Source: Bradyrhizobium pachyrhizi (GTDB taxonomy: Bacteria; Pseudomonadota; Alphaproteobacteria; Rhizobiales; Xanthobacteraceae). From it: 50,652 nt of DNA. Below the pieces are notes generated by a model. That model did not search any database, had not been told where the DNA came from, and worked only from the letters and a program-made list of their open reading frames with translations. Position 1 is the stretch's first letter, and each line of letters begins with the position of its first letter. Shown here piece after piece: positions 1 through 8,055 of the stretch. A program made the position numbers and the translations under genes. Where the stretch lies: NCBI RefSeq assembly GCF_001189245.1, contig NZ_LFIQ01000076.1, positions 88,292 to 138,943 on the forward strand. Reading direction: 5' to 3'.

Positions 1-2342
1 CCGACACGCTCCTGCAGCGACGGCAGCGCGTTCATGCCGAGCAGCACCTGGGCGTAGTTCTCGTAAAGCGGCACGCCGGGCTGGTACAGCGGGCCCGCGG
101 GCTTGGCCGGTGCGGCCGGATCACCAGGCGGATTGACCAGGCTGGAGCGCAGATACCAGTCGCCGTCCGCCGGCGTCGCGATGCCGTTCTTCTGCAGCGT
201 ATAGGCATAGGCGCCGGCGACGATCGCCTGCTGGCCCTGCAGCGAATAGTCGCCCGCCAGCGCGAAGACGCCGTTGGAGGCGCCGGTGACGTCGATCAGC
301 TTGATTCCGTCGGCGGTCTGCGCGCCGCCGCCGCCGGCATTGTTGACCCGCACGGTCGAGGTGCCCGACGTGCTTCCCGCGACGAGGCGGTCGGTCGCCG
401 AGCCTTCGCCGCCGAGCACGGTGTTGAACAGCAGCGTGCCGCCGTTGCCGGCATAATTGCCGGCGACCGTCAGCGTCGTTCCGGGCGCCGCGCCGAACCG
501 CACCGTGCCGGCATTGCTGAGCGCGCCCATGGTCTGGTTGAAGCCGTTGAGGTCGATCGTGGTGCCGGCGCCGGCGGTGATGGCGGAGGCGGCGCTGAAC
601 GCATTGACCGCGCCGGCTTGCAGCGTGCCGCCGTTCACCGTGGTCGCGCCGCTATAGGTGTTGACGCCGGACAGGATTTGCGTGCCGCCGGTCAGGGCGA
701 GCCCGCCGGTGCCGCCGATCGCGCCCGCGAAATTGTCGCTGGCATTGGTCAGCGTCAGCGTCTTGGCGCCGAGCGTGACGCTGCCAGAGCCGGCGAGACT
801 CTGGACGCTGGTGCCGGCACCCGTGAGGCCGGAGATATCGAACGCTGCATTCGCGACCACGCGGGAATTGCTGATCGCGCCAGCCCCTGCAAGCGCCAGC
901 GTGCCCGCGGAAATCGTGGTCACGCCGCTATAGGTGTTGGCGCCGGACAGTGTCTGTGTGCCGCCGGCAAGCGTCAGGGCGCCGCTGCCGCCGATCACGC
1001 CGGCGAACGTGTCGTTCGCGGCGGTCAGCGTCAGCGTCTTGGCGCCGAGATCGACGCTGCCTGAGCCCGACAGCCGCTGGATGCTGGTGCCTGCGCCGGA
1101 GAGGCCGGCGATGCTAAACGTGCCGTTCGCGATCACCTGGCTGGAAGCTGCGATCGAGCCCGCATCTGATAGCGCCAAGGTGCCGCCTGCGATAAAGGTC
1201 ACGCCGCTATAGCTGTTGACGCCGGACAGCAATTGCGTGCCGGCGGTGAGGCCCAGCCCGCCGCTGCCGTTGATGGTGCCGGCGAAATTGTCGCTCGCAT
1301 TGATGATGCCCAGCGTCCTGGTGCCGAGCGTGACGGTGCCGGTGCCCGCGAGGCTTTGAATGCCGGCTATACCTGGCACGGCGGATATTGCCGAGATATC
1401 GAAGGTTGCGTTGTCGACCACTCGGCTGAGACTGATCGCGCCTGCGCCCGTCAGTGCCAGCGTGCCTTGCTGGATCAGCGTGTCGCCGATGTAGGTGCTG
1501 GCGCCACTGAGCCGCAAGGTCCCAGCGCCGATCTTGGTCAATCCGCCGACGCCGCTGAAGCCGTTCGCCTGGAGGACGAGGAACCCGTTGCTATCGACGG
1601 TCAGTCCGCCCGCGGCGATGTTGTTCTGGTCGGCCGTTCCGTTGGAGATGTTGGAGGTGTTAATGGCCGCACGGAAGGTGGCGTTGTCAAAATTGACCTG
1701 GCCCCGTGCGTTGCCAACGCTGATGCCGAAGCCGCGATTCTCCACCGTGGCGTTGCTGATGTTGAGGGTGGCCGTGCTAGTGCCGGCCGGCGTGCCGACG
1801 ATGAGCCTGCTTGTGACGGAGACGGTCGCGCCGTCCGTAACGTTGAGCACGCTTGTGGCGCCAGCGAACAGGTTGATCGTACTGGCGTTCCACCGGGAGC
1901 CGGCCCCTGTCACGGTGACCGTGGCGATGCCACCTGCGACATCGCCGATCGAAGCGGTAGTGCTCGTCAGCGTGCTGCCGTTTTGAATCGTGAGATTTGT
2001 CGTGCCTCCGACCAGGTCGCGAACATTCAGCGTGCTGGTCGTGCCGGTCGCCCCTGGGCTCACGCCGAGGACGACGTTTGAGCCGGGCACAATATTGACC
2101 GCACCGCCGGCCGGGGCCGTGCCGGTGTTCCAGTTCGAGCCCACCGTCCAGTCGTTGCTGGTTGCGCCGGTCCAGGTCTGCGCCGCCGCTGAGCCCGGCA
2201 TCAGCGCCGAGAGCGCGACTACCGAGGCGCTCATCAGCAGCAGGCGGTGGAAGTGCGCACGCGTGCGGGACGTCAGGCGTGGATTGGGTGGATTGTCACC
2301 AACGTGTCGTGCGATCGTCGTAGCCCCGATGCATTCGCGCAT
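1..2342 (-). CDS. Autotransporter, N-terminal two thirds (3' end outside window)
   Basis: Open on the minus strand from an ATG at 2342 to the window edge, about 780 codons without a stop. Residues 1-54 look like an extended autotransporter signal peptide (arginine-rich start, hydrophobic LLLMSASVVALSALM, cleavage near SAAA|Q). The mature protein begins with TWTGATSNDWTVGSNW and then runs through Gly/Thr/Asn-rich autotransporter-associated beta-strand repeats (TIGR02601/PF12951 type). The last codons read ENYAQVLLGMNALPSLQERVG, the stretch that normally precedes the outer-membrane beta-barrel, so only the barrel (roughly 250-300 residues) should be missing. It is expected to be a surface-anchored passenger; its ligand cannot be told. 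An AAGGGG lies about 9 nt before the ATG. A sigma54-like site lies about 135 bp upstream. Confidence 0.9.
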   Translation of the reverse strand, partial: MRECIGATTIARHVGDNPPNPRLTSRTRAHFHRLLLMSASVVALSALMPGSAAAQTWTGATSNDWTVGSNWNTGTAPAGGAVNIVPGSNVVLGVSPGATGTTSTLNVRDLVGGTTNLTIQNGSTLTSTTASIGDVAGGIATVTVTGAGSRWNASTINLFAGATSVLNVTDGATVSVTSRLIVGTPAGTSTATLNISNATVENRGFGISVGNARGQVNFDNATFRAAINTSNISNGTADQNNIAAGGLTVDSNGFLVLQANGFSGVGGLTKIGAGTLRLSGASTYIGDTLIQQGTLALTGAGAISLSRVVDNATFDISAISAVPGIAGIQSLAGTGTVTLGTRTLGIINASDNFAGTINGSGGLGLTAGTQLLSGVNSYSGVTFIAGGTLALSDAGSIAASSQVIANGTFSIAGLSGAGTSIQRLSGSGSVDLGAKTLTLTAANDTFAGVIGGSGALTLAGGTQTLSGANTYSGVTTISAGTLALAGAGAISNSRVVANAAFDISGLTGAGTSVQSLAGSGSVTLGAKTLTLTNASDNFAGAIGGTGGLALTGGTQILSGVNTYSGATTVNGGTLQAGAVNAFSAASAITAGAGTTIDLNGFNQTMGALSNAGTVRFGAAPGTTLTVAGNYAGNGGTLLFNTVLGGEGSATDRLVAGSTSGTSTVRVNNAGGGGAQTADGIKLIDVTGASNGVFALAGDYSLQGQQAIVAGAYAYTLQKNGIATPADGDWYLRSSLVNPPGDPAAPAKPAGPLYQPGVPLYENYAQVLLGMNALPSLQERV
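640..1520 (-). repeat. Long direct repeats inside the autotransporter passenger
   Basis: A block beginning with gtcacgccgctataggtgtt (plus strand) recurs near 645, 920 and 1198, with a diverged copy near 1478. The period is about 277-285 bp, or 92-95 codons. Each unit encodes one beta-helix repeat of the passenger. The units are similar but not identical, so they look like old internal duplications that could still recombine. Confidence 0.8.
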
Positions 2343-2945
2343 GGTGCTCAGCCCCTTGTTCTTGCCGCCGCCAGGCAGGTTGCATTCCGGCAAACCTTCG
2401 CCAGCCGCGGATGTGCGTCACGCTATGTGACTCACTGTGAGCAAACAAATGAAGCTTGGTGTTCCCCATGCGAAACAGCAAGCAGTGTGCCCGCGATGCA
2501 ACGTCCGCGCGCTGCAATTAATCGATCGCTAACCAGTTGAGTGCGTGCGGGGCGCGGTTTCGTGCTCAAGCGGCGTCTGGCTCCGCCCTGAAAGGCAGGG
2601 CTATCGCATGTGGCTGTTGGCCATGACGACGTGGAAACGTCTGGTTACAGAAGCACGCAAATGCCATATGCCTGCCGGGGCCGAGCGTGCGTCCGCGGAA
2701 TTTCGGAATATTGGAAAAGTACCCGTGAGTTGCCCGACGTGTCAAGGAGCCTGGTCGAGGGCCGGCCATCGCCGGCTACTTTGCATGGGGTTGTTTTCGA
2801 TATTTTGGCAACGCGCCCCGCAGTGGTCGGGCTACCGCCTGGGCCACCCGGGCGCCCGATCACGTTACCGCTGGCGGCGTTGACGTTGCCGGGCAGAAGC
2901 ACGACATATCGCGTGCCAATCCCACCCGCCGCTCCGGAGCAAGCC
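2343..2945. other. Intergenic region between autotransporter and cyclase
   Basis: About 600 bp between divergent genes. Apart from the sigma54-like site at 2477-2492 I see no gene. The cyclase frame stays open upstream to 2610, but that part is Pro/Arg-rich, has no recognisable domain and lacks a good ribosome binding site. No riboswitch or strong hairpin was recognised. Confidence 0.6.
2477..2492 (-). promoter_or_regulatory. Candidate sigma54 (-24/-12) promoter for the autotransporter
   Basis: The minus strand reads GGGCACACTGCTTGCT, against the RpoN consensus TGGCACGN4TTGCW. The invariant GG and GC are exactly 10 bp apart, and TTGCT is perfect. The predicted start near 2464 leaves a leader of about 120 nt before the ATG at 2342. 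No enhancer-binding protein gene is seen nearby, so this rests on sequence match alone. Confidence 0.45.
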
Positions 2946-4136
2946 ATGAACGCCCCCAACATCGAGTCCGTCACGCCGCAGTCTGGCGGCGACGTTGTGG
3001 CCTGGCTGACCAACGAGACCCGCGACGAGCGCTTCATCGACAATATCTTCGCCGAGCTGTGCATCCGGTTGCAGCAAACGGGTATTCCCCTCAAGCGGGC
3101 GACGATGAATCTGCTGATCCAGCATCCGCAATGGCTCGGCGCCCGGATCATCTGGGGCGACGGCAAGCGCGAGGCCGAGATCACGCGGGTCGACTACGAG
3201 GTGAGGGAGCGCTCGGAATATATCGGCAGCCCGGTCTACGAAATCCACCAGGGCGCCGGCGAAGTGCGCGAGCGGCTCGAACGGGCGCCTGGCCGCACGC
3301 ATGCGCTCTTTGACGAGATGCGCGCGCAAGGCCTGACCGACTATGTGGCGTGGCCGCTGCTGCATACGCTCGGCAAGCGGCATGTCGTGACGTTCGCGAC
3401 CGACCGGTCCGGCGGTTTCGATGACGCTGACATCGCCGAGCTGCGCAAGGTGCTGCCGGTGCTGGCGCTGGTCAGCGAAATCCGGATGAAGAACCGCCTG
3501 GCGCGGACGCTGCTCGAGACCTATGTCGGCACCCATGCCGGTGAGATGATCCTGGCGGGCGCGACGCGGCGGGGCAGCGGCACCACGGTCCGCGCCGCAA
3601 TCATGATCTGCGATCTCAGGGACTTCACCCGGATCTCCGACTCCTGGCCGCGCGACGACGTCATCGATCTCCTCAACGACTATTTCGACGCGATGTCGGA
3701 GCCGATTGCGCGGCACGGCGGGGAAATCCTGAAGTTCATCGGCGACGGTCTGCTTGCGATTTTCCCGCTCAGCGATCCCAGGGCCTGCGCCAACCTGCTT
3801 CACGCGGTGTCCGAGGCGCGGCAGGCGATGGCGGCGCTGAGCGAAAAGAACAGCATGATGGGCCGGGCGCCGATGAATTACGGCATCGGTGTCCATGTCG
3901 GCGACGTCATGTACGGCAATATCGGATCGCGCAGCCGGCTCGACTTCACCGTGATCGGCCCGGCGGTGAACATGGCCTCGCGGCTCGAGGCTCTGACCAA
4001 GCAGTTGGGACGAAACGTGCTGCTGTCGCGCGCCTTCGCCGATCTGGTCGCGCACGATTTCGCGCTCGAGCATGTCGGCGAGCATTCGGTGCGCGGTTTC
4101 AGCGAGCCGATCGAGCTGTTTGCCTATCGGGGCTGA
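2946..4136 (+). CDS. Class III adenylate/guanylate cyclase
   Basis: A 396-residue protein that should make cAMP (or cGMP) from the nucleoside triphosphate. The C-terminal half is a class III cyclase catalytic domain. It contains IMICDLRDFTR with the first metal-binding Asp near residue 223, and EILKFIGDG with the second near 267; the 44-residue spacing is normal for the family. VIGPAVNMASRLE carries the transition-state Asn and Arg. The Thr in FTVIGPAVN stands where class IIIa enzymes have Asp, which suggests class IIIb. The N-terminal 200 residues contain no transmembrane segment and look like a soluble sensor region of the type seen in many rhizobial cyclases. I chose the ATG at 2946 because GGAG lies 8 nt upstream. 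The gene converges on the small gene at 4215-4415. Confidence 0.92.
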   Translation: MNAPNIESVTPQSGGDVVAWLTNETRDERFIDNIFAELCIRLQQTGIPLKRATMNLLIQHPQWLGARIIWGDGKREAEITRVDYEVRERSEYIGSPVYEIHQGAGEVRERLERAPGRTHALFDEMRAQGLTDYVAWPLLHTLGKRHVVTFATDRSGGFDDADIAELRKVLPVLALVSEIRMKNRLARTLLETYVGTHAGEMILAGATRRGSGTTVRAAIMICDLRDFTRISDSWPRDDVIDLLNDYFDAMSEPIARHGGEILKFIGDGLLAIFPLSDPRACANLLHAVSEARQAMAALSEKNSMMGRAPMNYGIGVHVGDVMYGNIGSRSRLDFTVIGPAVNMASRLEALTKQLGRNVLLSRAFADLVAHDFALEHVGEHSVRGFSEPIELFAYRG

Positions 4137-4214
4137 GGCTCGATTGGCCGAAAGCAGCGTAACGTGCGGCGCACGTCCCGGCTGAGACGGCCCAATGTCC
4201 AAAAGGCTCCTGCC

Positions 4215-4415
4215 TTAAGGAGACTGGCCGGACAGGTTCACCGTCGGTGCGCGCAGCAATTGCTGCTCGGCATAGTTGGCCAGACGGTCGTACTCTTCGG
4301 CGATCTTCAGAAGGTTCGCGCGTGAGTTTTGATATCTGAACAAATCCGCCTTGGCACGTGTCTTGGCGGCTCGGTCCCGCCAATAAGTGGCGTTGGTCAT
4401 GACGTTCTCGACCAT
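4215..4415 (-). CDS. Small Rhizobiales-type hypothetical protein (66 aa)
   Basis: Starts MVENVMTNATYWRDRAAK and ends with an IAEEYDRLANYAEQQL segment. The pattern WRDRA...A...LxIAxxYDRLA is common in short Bradyrhizobium proteins of unknown function and is predicted to form two helices. The start is chosen because GAAAGGGGGAAG sits just upstream of this ATG; a longer frame to 4502 lacks such a site. A diverged, truncated copy of its middle part lies at 6228-6320. Role unknown. Confidence 0.7.
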   Translation of the reverse strand: MVENVMTNATYWRDRAAKTRAKADLFRYQNSRANLLKIAEEYDRLANYAEQQLLRAPTVNLSGQSP

Positions 4416-4705
4416 GGCGCTTCCCCCTTTCTCAGGGATTGCCCATAGACCAACGTCGCCGCGACAAGTCCGCTCCCCGAGGAACCCCGGAACTCCGTTC
4501 ACGCATGAAGAGTCACTGAAACATTCCGTTTGTTTCGGGCTTAAATTTATTCAGGCTGGATTCACACGCGTTATTTTCCGGAACGCCGGATCGCGCGAAT
4601 CATTCGGGCGCTGGGCAGGCTTTTTCATTAAGGAAATTTTCAAGGCCCAGAGGGTCCGCCTGATTATCGGCACCGGCGGTTCGGCGTGAGTGAGCATGGA
4701 ATAGG

Positions 4706-4740
4706 ACGGCCCCGGCAACGCGAGATGCCGGGGCCGTTTT
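4706..4740 (+). terminator. Intrinsic terminator without an obvious plus-strand gene
   Basis: Perfect 12-bp stem (ACGGCCCCGGCA / TGCCGGGGCCGT), 8-nt loop, followed by TTTT on the plus strand. The neighbouring genes on both sides are on the minus strand, where the T run would be missing. It therefore points to a plus-strand transcript starting somewhere in 4420-4700, or to a weak end for the channel gene at 4758. Confidence 0.65.
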
Positions 4741-4757
4741 CCCGTGGTGCCCGGAAT

Positions 4758-6071
4758 TCAGATCGAGGTGATCTTCTGCGCCGGCGCAGCGCGCTCGACG
4801 AAGCCCTTGGCGAGGGCGTGATAGACGCCTTCCTTGCAGATCAGGCGCGAGCTCGCGTGCGCGATCAGGGCCGCGGCCATCAAGGGCACGACCATCGCGT
4901 GATTGTCGGTCATCTCGGTGACGATCACGAAGGCGGTGATCGGCGCCTGAACCACGCCGGCGAAATAGGAGACCATGCCGAGCAGCATGATGGCCGACAG
5001 CGGCGCGCCGTGAAACAGCGGCGCGATGTTGGAGCCGAGCCCGGCGCCGACCGCGAGCGAGGGCGCGAAGATGCCGCCCGGCATGCCGCTGATCGAGGCG
5101 AACGTGGTCGCCAGGAATTTCCAGACGCTGAAGCTCGCCGGCAATTGTGTTCCGGCTTCGAGCGCGGATTTGACCTGCTGATATCCCGTGCCATAGATCG
5201 CGCCGTCGGACGCAATCCCGCAAATCGCAGCCGCAAATCCGCAGATCGCGGCAAAGCCGATTGGATAACGCTTGATCGCGCGTCCGACCGGATTGGCAAA
5301 TCCGCGCGCCATCGCGATCAGGATGCGACTGAACAGGCCGCCCGCAAGACCTCCGGCAACGCCGCAGAGCGGCACTGCGAGCCAGTCGGTGCCGTTGCGC
5401 AGGGCCGTCGCGCTGGTGCCGAAATACGTATAGTTGCCCATCAGCGCGAGCGAGGTCAGGCCGGCAGCGATCACCGCGCCGATGATCAGGCTGCTGGTTC
5501 TCGTCTCGAAGGCACGGCTCATTTCCTCGATGCCGAACACGATTCCTGCCAGCGGGGTGTTGAAGGCGGCCGCGACACCTGCTGCCGCGCCGGCAAGGAT
5601 CAGGCCGGGTTGGCGCCGCGGCGAGAAGCGGCCGAGCGCAAACATGATCGAGGCGCCGATCTGCACCGTCGGTCCCTCGCGCCCGACCGACGCGCCACAC
5701 AACAGGCCGAACAGCGTGAGCAGGATCTTGCCGGCCGCAACGCGCAGCGAAACCAGGCTTTCGCGCGCGGTCTGGTCGGTCAGATGGCGTGCGGCGATCG
5801 CCTGCGGGATTCCGCTGCCTTGCGCGTTCTGAAAGAAGCGGTTGGTCAGAAACACCGACAGCGCGAACCCGGCCGGCGTCAGCAGCAGCGAGGCATAATG
5901 GAAACGGGATACCACCGCGCCAAACGCAATCTGCGCCAGATCGGCGAGCTGTGCCAGCGCGACGGCCGCAGCACCGACCGCAATGCCGCCCAGCAAGAAC
6001 AGGGCGCGGCGCTGCCAACGCGCGGAGACTAGTCTGAGCAGCCGCCTCTGGCGGTTGGAGGGGAAGGTCAT
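4758..6071 (-). CDS. CLC-family chloride channel or H+/Cl- antiporter
   Basis: A 437-residue integral membrane protein moving chloride across the inner membrane. It has the three anion-pore signatures in order: GSGIPQA near residue 84, GREGPTVQIG near 128 (with the gating Glu) and GGIFAPSLAVG near 315. FNTPLAGIVFGIEEM carries a Glu at the position of the internal proton-transfer Glu of E. coli ClcA, so proton-coupled exchange is more likely than a passive channel. No CBS domains follow, and the length is typical for a minimal bacterial member. The start at 6071 is the first ATG of the frame; its ribosome site is weak, so a few residues of uncertainty remain. The gene stands alone. Confidence 0.95.
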   Translation of the reverse strand: MTFPSNRQRRLLRLVSARWQRRALFLLGGIAVGAAAVALAQLADLAQIAFGAVVSRFHYASLLLTPAGFALSVFLTNRFFQNAQGSGIPQAIAARHLTDQTARESLVSLRVAAGKILLTLFGLLCGASVGREGPTVQIGASIMFALGRFSPRRQPGLILAGAAAGVAAAFNTPLAGIVFGIEEMSRAFETRTSSLIIGAVIAAGLTSLALMGNYTYFGTSATALRNGTDWLAVPLCGVAGGLAGGLFSRILIAMARGFANPVGRAIKRYPIGFAAICGFAAAICGIASDGAIYGTGYQQVKSALEAGTQLPASFSVWKFLATTFASISGMPGGIFAPSLAVGAGLGSNIAPLFHGAPLSAIMLLGMVSYFAGVVQAPITAFVIVTEMTDNHAMVVPLMAAALIAHASSRLICKEGVYHALAKGFVERAAPAQKITSI

Positions 6072-6227
6072 TTTGGACGAATTCTTAGCTCATGTCGTGG
6101 TCCGATACGAAGCGGATCGCGTCATTCCTAGCACGCGTCGGCGGTAGGCGAAGCTGAAGAAATCAGCACGGTGTGCCGGCGCAGCCGCCAAACTCCAGGG
6201 CCGAAATCCGCGATACCGCCTGAGGCC

Positions 6228-6320
6228 TCACTCTTCGGCGATCTCCAGGAGGCTCGCGCGTGAGTTTTGGTGTCTCAACGACTCCGCCTTGGCGCGTCCT
6301 TTCCCGCCGTGACGCATGAT
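6228..6320 (-). pseudogene. Truncated copy of the 4215-4415 small gene
   Basis: The minus strand encodes GRAKAESLRHQNSRASLLEIAEE followed by a stop. This aligns with TRAKADLFRYQNSRANLLKIAEEYDRLA of the gene at 4215-4415. DNA identity across about 80 bp is roughly three quarters by eye. The stop falls where the intact copy continues with YDRLA, and no matching N-terminal half is seen, so it looks like a decayed paralogue. Confidence 0.55.
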
Positions 6321-6408
6321 TGAGGGACGCGGAAAATCTGGCACAAACTGCACTTTGCGCGGCTTCCGCCGCGGCGTATTTTGACCGCCCCATTGAAGGG
6401 CGCATGTC

Positions 6409-6492
6409 ATGTCCGAAGTGATTGTTCGAGCGGGCATCGTCGTATTGGGACTTTGCCCAATCGCAATGGTTGCCGTTGCTCTATTCATTTGA
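6409..6492 (+). CDS. Possible 27-residue single-span membrane peptide
   Basis: ATG TCC to TGA encodes a short polar start (MSEVIVRAG) followed by an uninterrupted hydrophobic stretch ending ALFI, enough for one membrane helix. Such peptides occur in rhizobial genomes, but there is no strong ribosome site and no family I recognise. Low confidence. Confidence 0.3.
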   Translation: MSEVIVRAGIVVLGLCPIAMVAVALFI

Positions 6493-6711
6493 TGGAAGCT
6501 CACCTGGCCCGACCGCGCCAACCGGGCCGGTAGACGGCCCCAGCGCCTGCCCTCCCAGGCCCCCATAGGTTGCTGGGGCCACTCAATTAAGGAGACCGCC
6601 GGTTCGCGGCCTCATTCTTTGCCCGGTACCGAGTTGGGTAGAACAGATATTCCCGGAGTATGGCTGTCGTCACCGGGATTGATGCCGCCCGAAAGACACG
6701 GGCGCTGAATC

Positions 6712-6742
6712 GAAAAGGGCCGTCGCATCGACGGCCCTTTTC
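6712..6742. terminator. Bidirectional intrinsic terminator-like hairpin
   Basis: AAAAGGGCCGTCG-CAT-CGACGGCCCTTTT forms a 13-bp perfect stem with a 3-nt loop. A run of A on the left and T on the right let it work in either direction. It lies between the possible peptide at 6409 (plus) and the zinc-ribbon gene at 6881 (minus), and could end both. Confidence 0.7.
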
Positions 6743-6880
6743 TGCCGGTTACAATAGGTCTGTAACAACTCAGTCGTGAAAAAATGCTCTGCAAAGAACG
6801 GCAACGCCGGCAGGGTTGTATTACGGCCGTCCTATCTTTTCAGAAATCCGGATCAGTACGGTGTTGCTGACTAACCTGTG

Positions 6881-7054
6881 TTATTTTTCCGGGGGCTTCA
6901 GACCGCGCAGATATCCGTCCGCCGTGTGATCCTTCAGAGGGTCCGGGCCTCCGCAATTGAAGCACCGATAGAGGCGGTCGCCTTTGCCGCCCGGAGGCAA
7001 TGCCAATTCCAGTTTGTGCCCGCACTTCGGGCAAATCTCGGTCTTCGGTTCCAT
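6881..7054 (-). CDS. Small zinc-ribbon protein (57 aa)
   Basis: Starts MEPKTEICPKCGHKLEL and continues with YRCFNCGGPDPL. Two CxxC pairs about 21 residues apart form a classical zinc ribbon that would bind one Zn2+. Ribbons of this size are usually nucleic-acid or protein adaptors; the specific target is unknown. A TTG 12 nt upstream could add four residues. No partner gene is adjacent. Confidence 0.75.
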   Translation of the reverse strand: MEPKTEICPKCGHKLELALPPGGKGDRLYRCFNCGGPDPLKDHTADGYLRGLKPPEK

Positions 7055-7244
7055 GACTCCACGCAACGATTAAACAAACTTACGTCGCGTCAAATTGCAG
7101 GTCAGCGAGCGCGGATAAATAACGTGTGATGTCGCCCGGATAAAAAGCCCAGGCCCTCCGTCCAGGAACCGACGCCGCGGAGCATGATTGTCACAGGTTC
7201 GGTGCTGTCCCTGCCGGCAGCGCCCGGACGATCACAGTAACTCG

Positions 7245-7283
7245 CGGCCCCAGCTTGTGCCCCCTCGCTGGGGCCGTTTCTTT
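7245..7283 (+). terminator. Intrinsic terminator without an obvious plus-strand gene
   Basis: CGGCCCCAGC and GCTGGGGCCG form a 10-bp perfect stem with a 12-nt loop, followed by TTTCTTT on the plus strand. Both neighbouring genes (6881-7054 and 7326-7721) are on the minus strand, so it implies a short plus-strand RNA from 7070-7245. Confidence 0.6.
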
Positions 7284-7325
7284 GGGGTGGAAGCGCGGCC
7301 TTTCAAGCCGCGATGATCCCGCCGC

Positions 7326-7721
7326 CTATCTCCGGCGCCGCTGCTTTCTCGGAAACAGCCGGTCGCGGATGTAGCGGGAGGTCGGCGTCAGGCGAAGGCC
7401 CCGCGGCTTCTGCCAGGCGGCGCGGTCGATCTCCTTCTTGTCGCCGATCGCCAGTCGGCCCTTGGCGTTCTTGGCGATGAAGATCGCGTCGCTCATCCTG
7501 CGGCCGGAACGCTTGTTCCTGGCCGTCACTTCCTTCCACAGGCTGAGCCTGCCGAGCTTGAGCTTCGGCAGTTCCTCCTTGATCTCGCGCTTGAGGCAAT
7601 CCTTCCCGGTCTCTCGCGCACGCCTGCGCCCGCCGGGGAACATCCACAGCCCGTCAGATCGGCGTCTAACCAGAAGAACCTTGCCGCGCTTCGCGGCTAC
7701 CAGCTTGGAGGACTTTGGCAT
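7326..7721 (-). CDS. NUDIX hydrolase
   Basis: A 131-residue protein expected to cleave a nucleoside diphosphate linked to another group; substrate not predictable. The NUDIX box GGRRRARETGKDCLKREIKEEL keeps the G-x5-E-x7-RExxEE pattern that binds Mg2+ and catalyses hydrolysis; Pro replaces the usual Gly after EEL. The domain begins at once (KLVAAKRGKVLLVRR), so there is no extra N-terminal domain. The tail is very basic (RKQRRRR). I prefer the ATG at 7721; a TTG at 7748 is possible. A promoter covered by a perfect inverted repeat lies about 50 bp upstream, so this gene is probably repressor-controlled. Confidence 0.85.
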   Translation of the reverse strand: MPKSSKLVAAKRGKVLLVRRRSDGLWMFPGGRRRARETGKDCLKREIKEELPKLKLGRLSLWKEVTARNKRSGRRMSDAIFIAKNAKGRLAIGDKKEIDRAAWQKPRGLRLTPTSRYIRDRLFPRKQRRRR

Positions 7722-7769
7722 TCGAGGACTTGGGCATTTGCTGCGCAATGATCGAAATAGAATCGACCC

Positions 7770-7797
7770 ATTTTAACTTGTCTATTTGTGTAGACAA
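7770..7797 (-). promoter_or_regulatory. Sigma70-like promoter of the NUDIX gene
   Basis: The minus strand shows TTGTCT, a 16-bp spacer and TAAAAT. The predicted start lies near 7760, 40 nt before the ATG at 7721. The element is embedded in the inverted repeat at 7775-7800. Confidence 0.5.
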
Positions 7798-7800
7798 GTT
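7775..7800. promoter_or_regulatory. Perfect palindromic operator-like site
   Basis: AACTTGTCTA-N6-TAGACAAGTT: two perfect 10-bp arms spaced 6 bp. It covers the -35 box and spacer of the promoter at 7770-7797. The size and symmetry fit a dimeric repressor of the GntR or TetR kind, but no regulator gene lies within reach in this window. Confidence 0.6.
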
Positions 7801-7999
7801 CGATGCCGCATTGTTCCACAGTCGTGTGTCGGCCGTTTGTCTCTGACGGCGGCGATCCTCGCTGCGCGCGCTTCGCCGTAGCTTCCTTGATCTCGCTTGA
7901 TGTCCGGCACCTTACGTTGAATTCGTGAAGCTGTTACGGCCGTGACCGGAACTCACCCGGTTGCGTCGTGATCACGATACCCCAGGACGGGTGCACCGC

Positions 8000-8028
8000 T
8001 TGACTCAATGTTCTTGTTTTGTTCTAAT
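8000..8028 (+). promoter_or_regulatory. Near-consensus sigma70-like promoter
   Basis: TTGACT, a 17-bp spacer and TCTAAT on the plus strand. The predicted start is about 8035, giving a leader of about 20 nt before the ATG at 8056. It is one of the clearest vegetative promoters in the window. Confidence 0.6.
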
Positions 8029-8029
8029 T

Positions 8030-8052
8030 GTCCTCCACCGGAATAGGAGGAC
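8030..8052. promoter_or_regulatory. Inverted repeat spanning start site and Shine-Dalgarno
   Basis: GTCCTCC-N9-GGAGGAC: perfect 7-bp arms. The right arm is the Shine-Dalgarno of the gene at 8056. If transcription starts near 8035, most of the left arm is not transcribed, so it would act as a DNA site; from any upstream start it could hide the ribosome site. Confidence 0.4.
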
Positions 8053-8055
8053 GCC

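Noticed and set aside
640..1520. Regular repeats considered as a CRISPR array
   Set aside because: Period about 280 bp and coding; repeats are protein repeats, not short repeats with spacers.
618..2081. Several plus-strand frames of 90-282 codons
   Set aside because: They mirror the autotransporter repeats in other frames; no start signals and no domains.
2610..2945. N-terminal extension of the cyclase by 112 codons
   Set aside because: No ribosome site at 2610 and unnatural composition; the ATG at 2946 has GGAG at proper distance.
2865..4202. 445-codon frame on the minus strand
   Set aside because: Antisense to the class III cyclase, which has clear motifs; no ribosome site or family.
4686..6032. 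448-codon frame on the plus strand
   Set aside because: Antisense shadow of the CLC gene; composition dominated by Arg, Gly, Asp, Gln.
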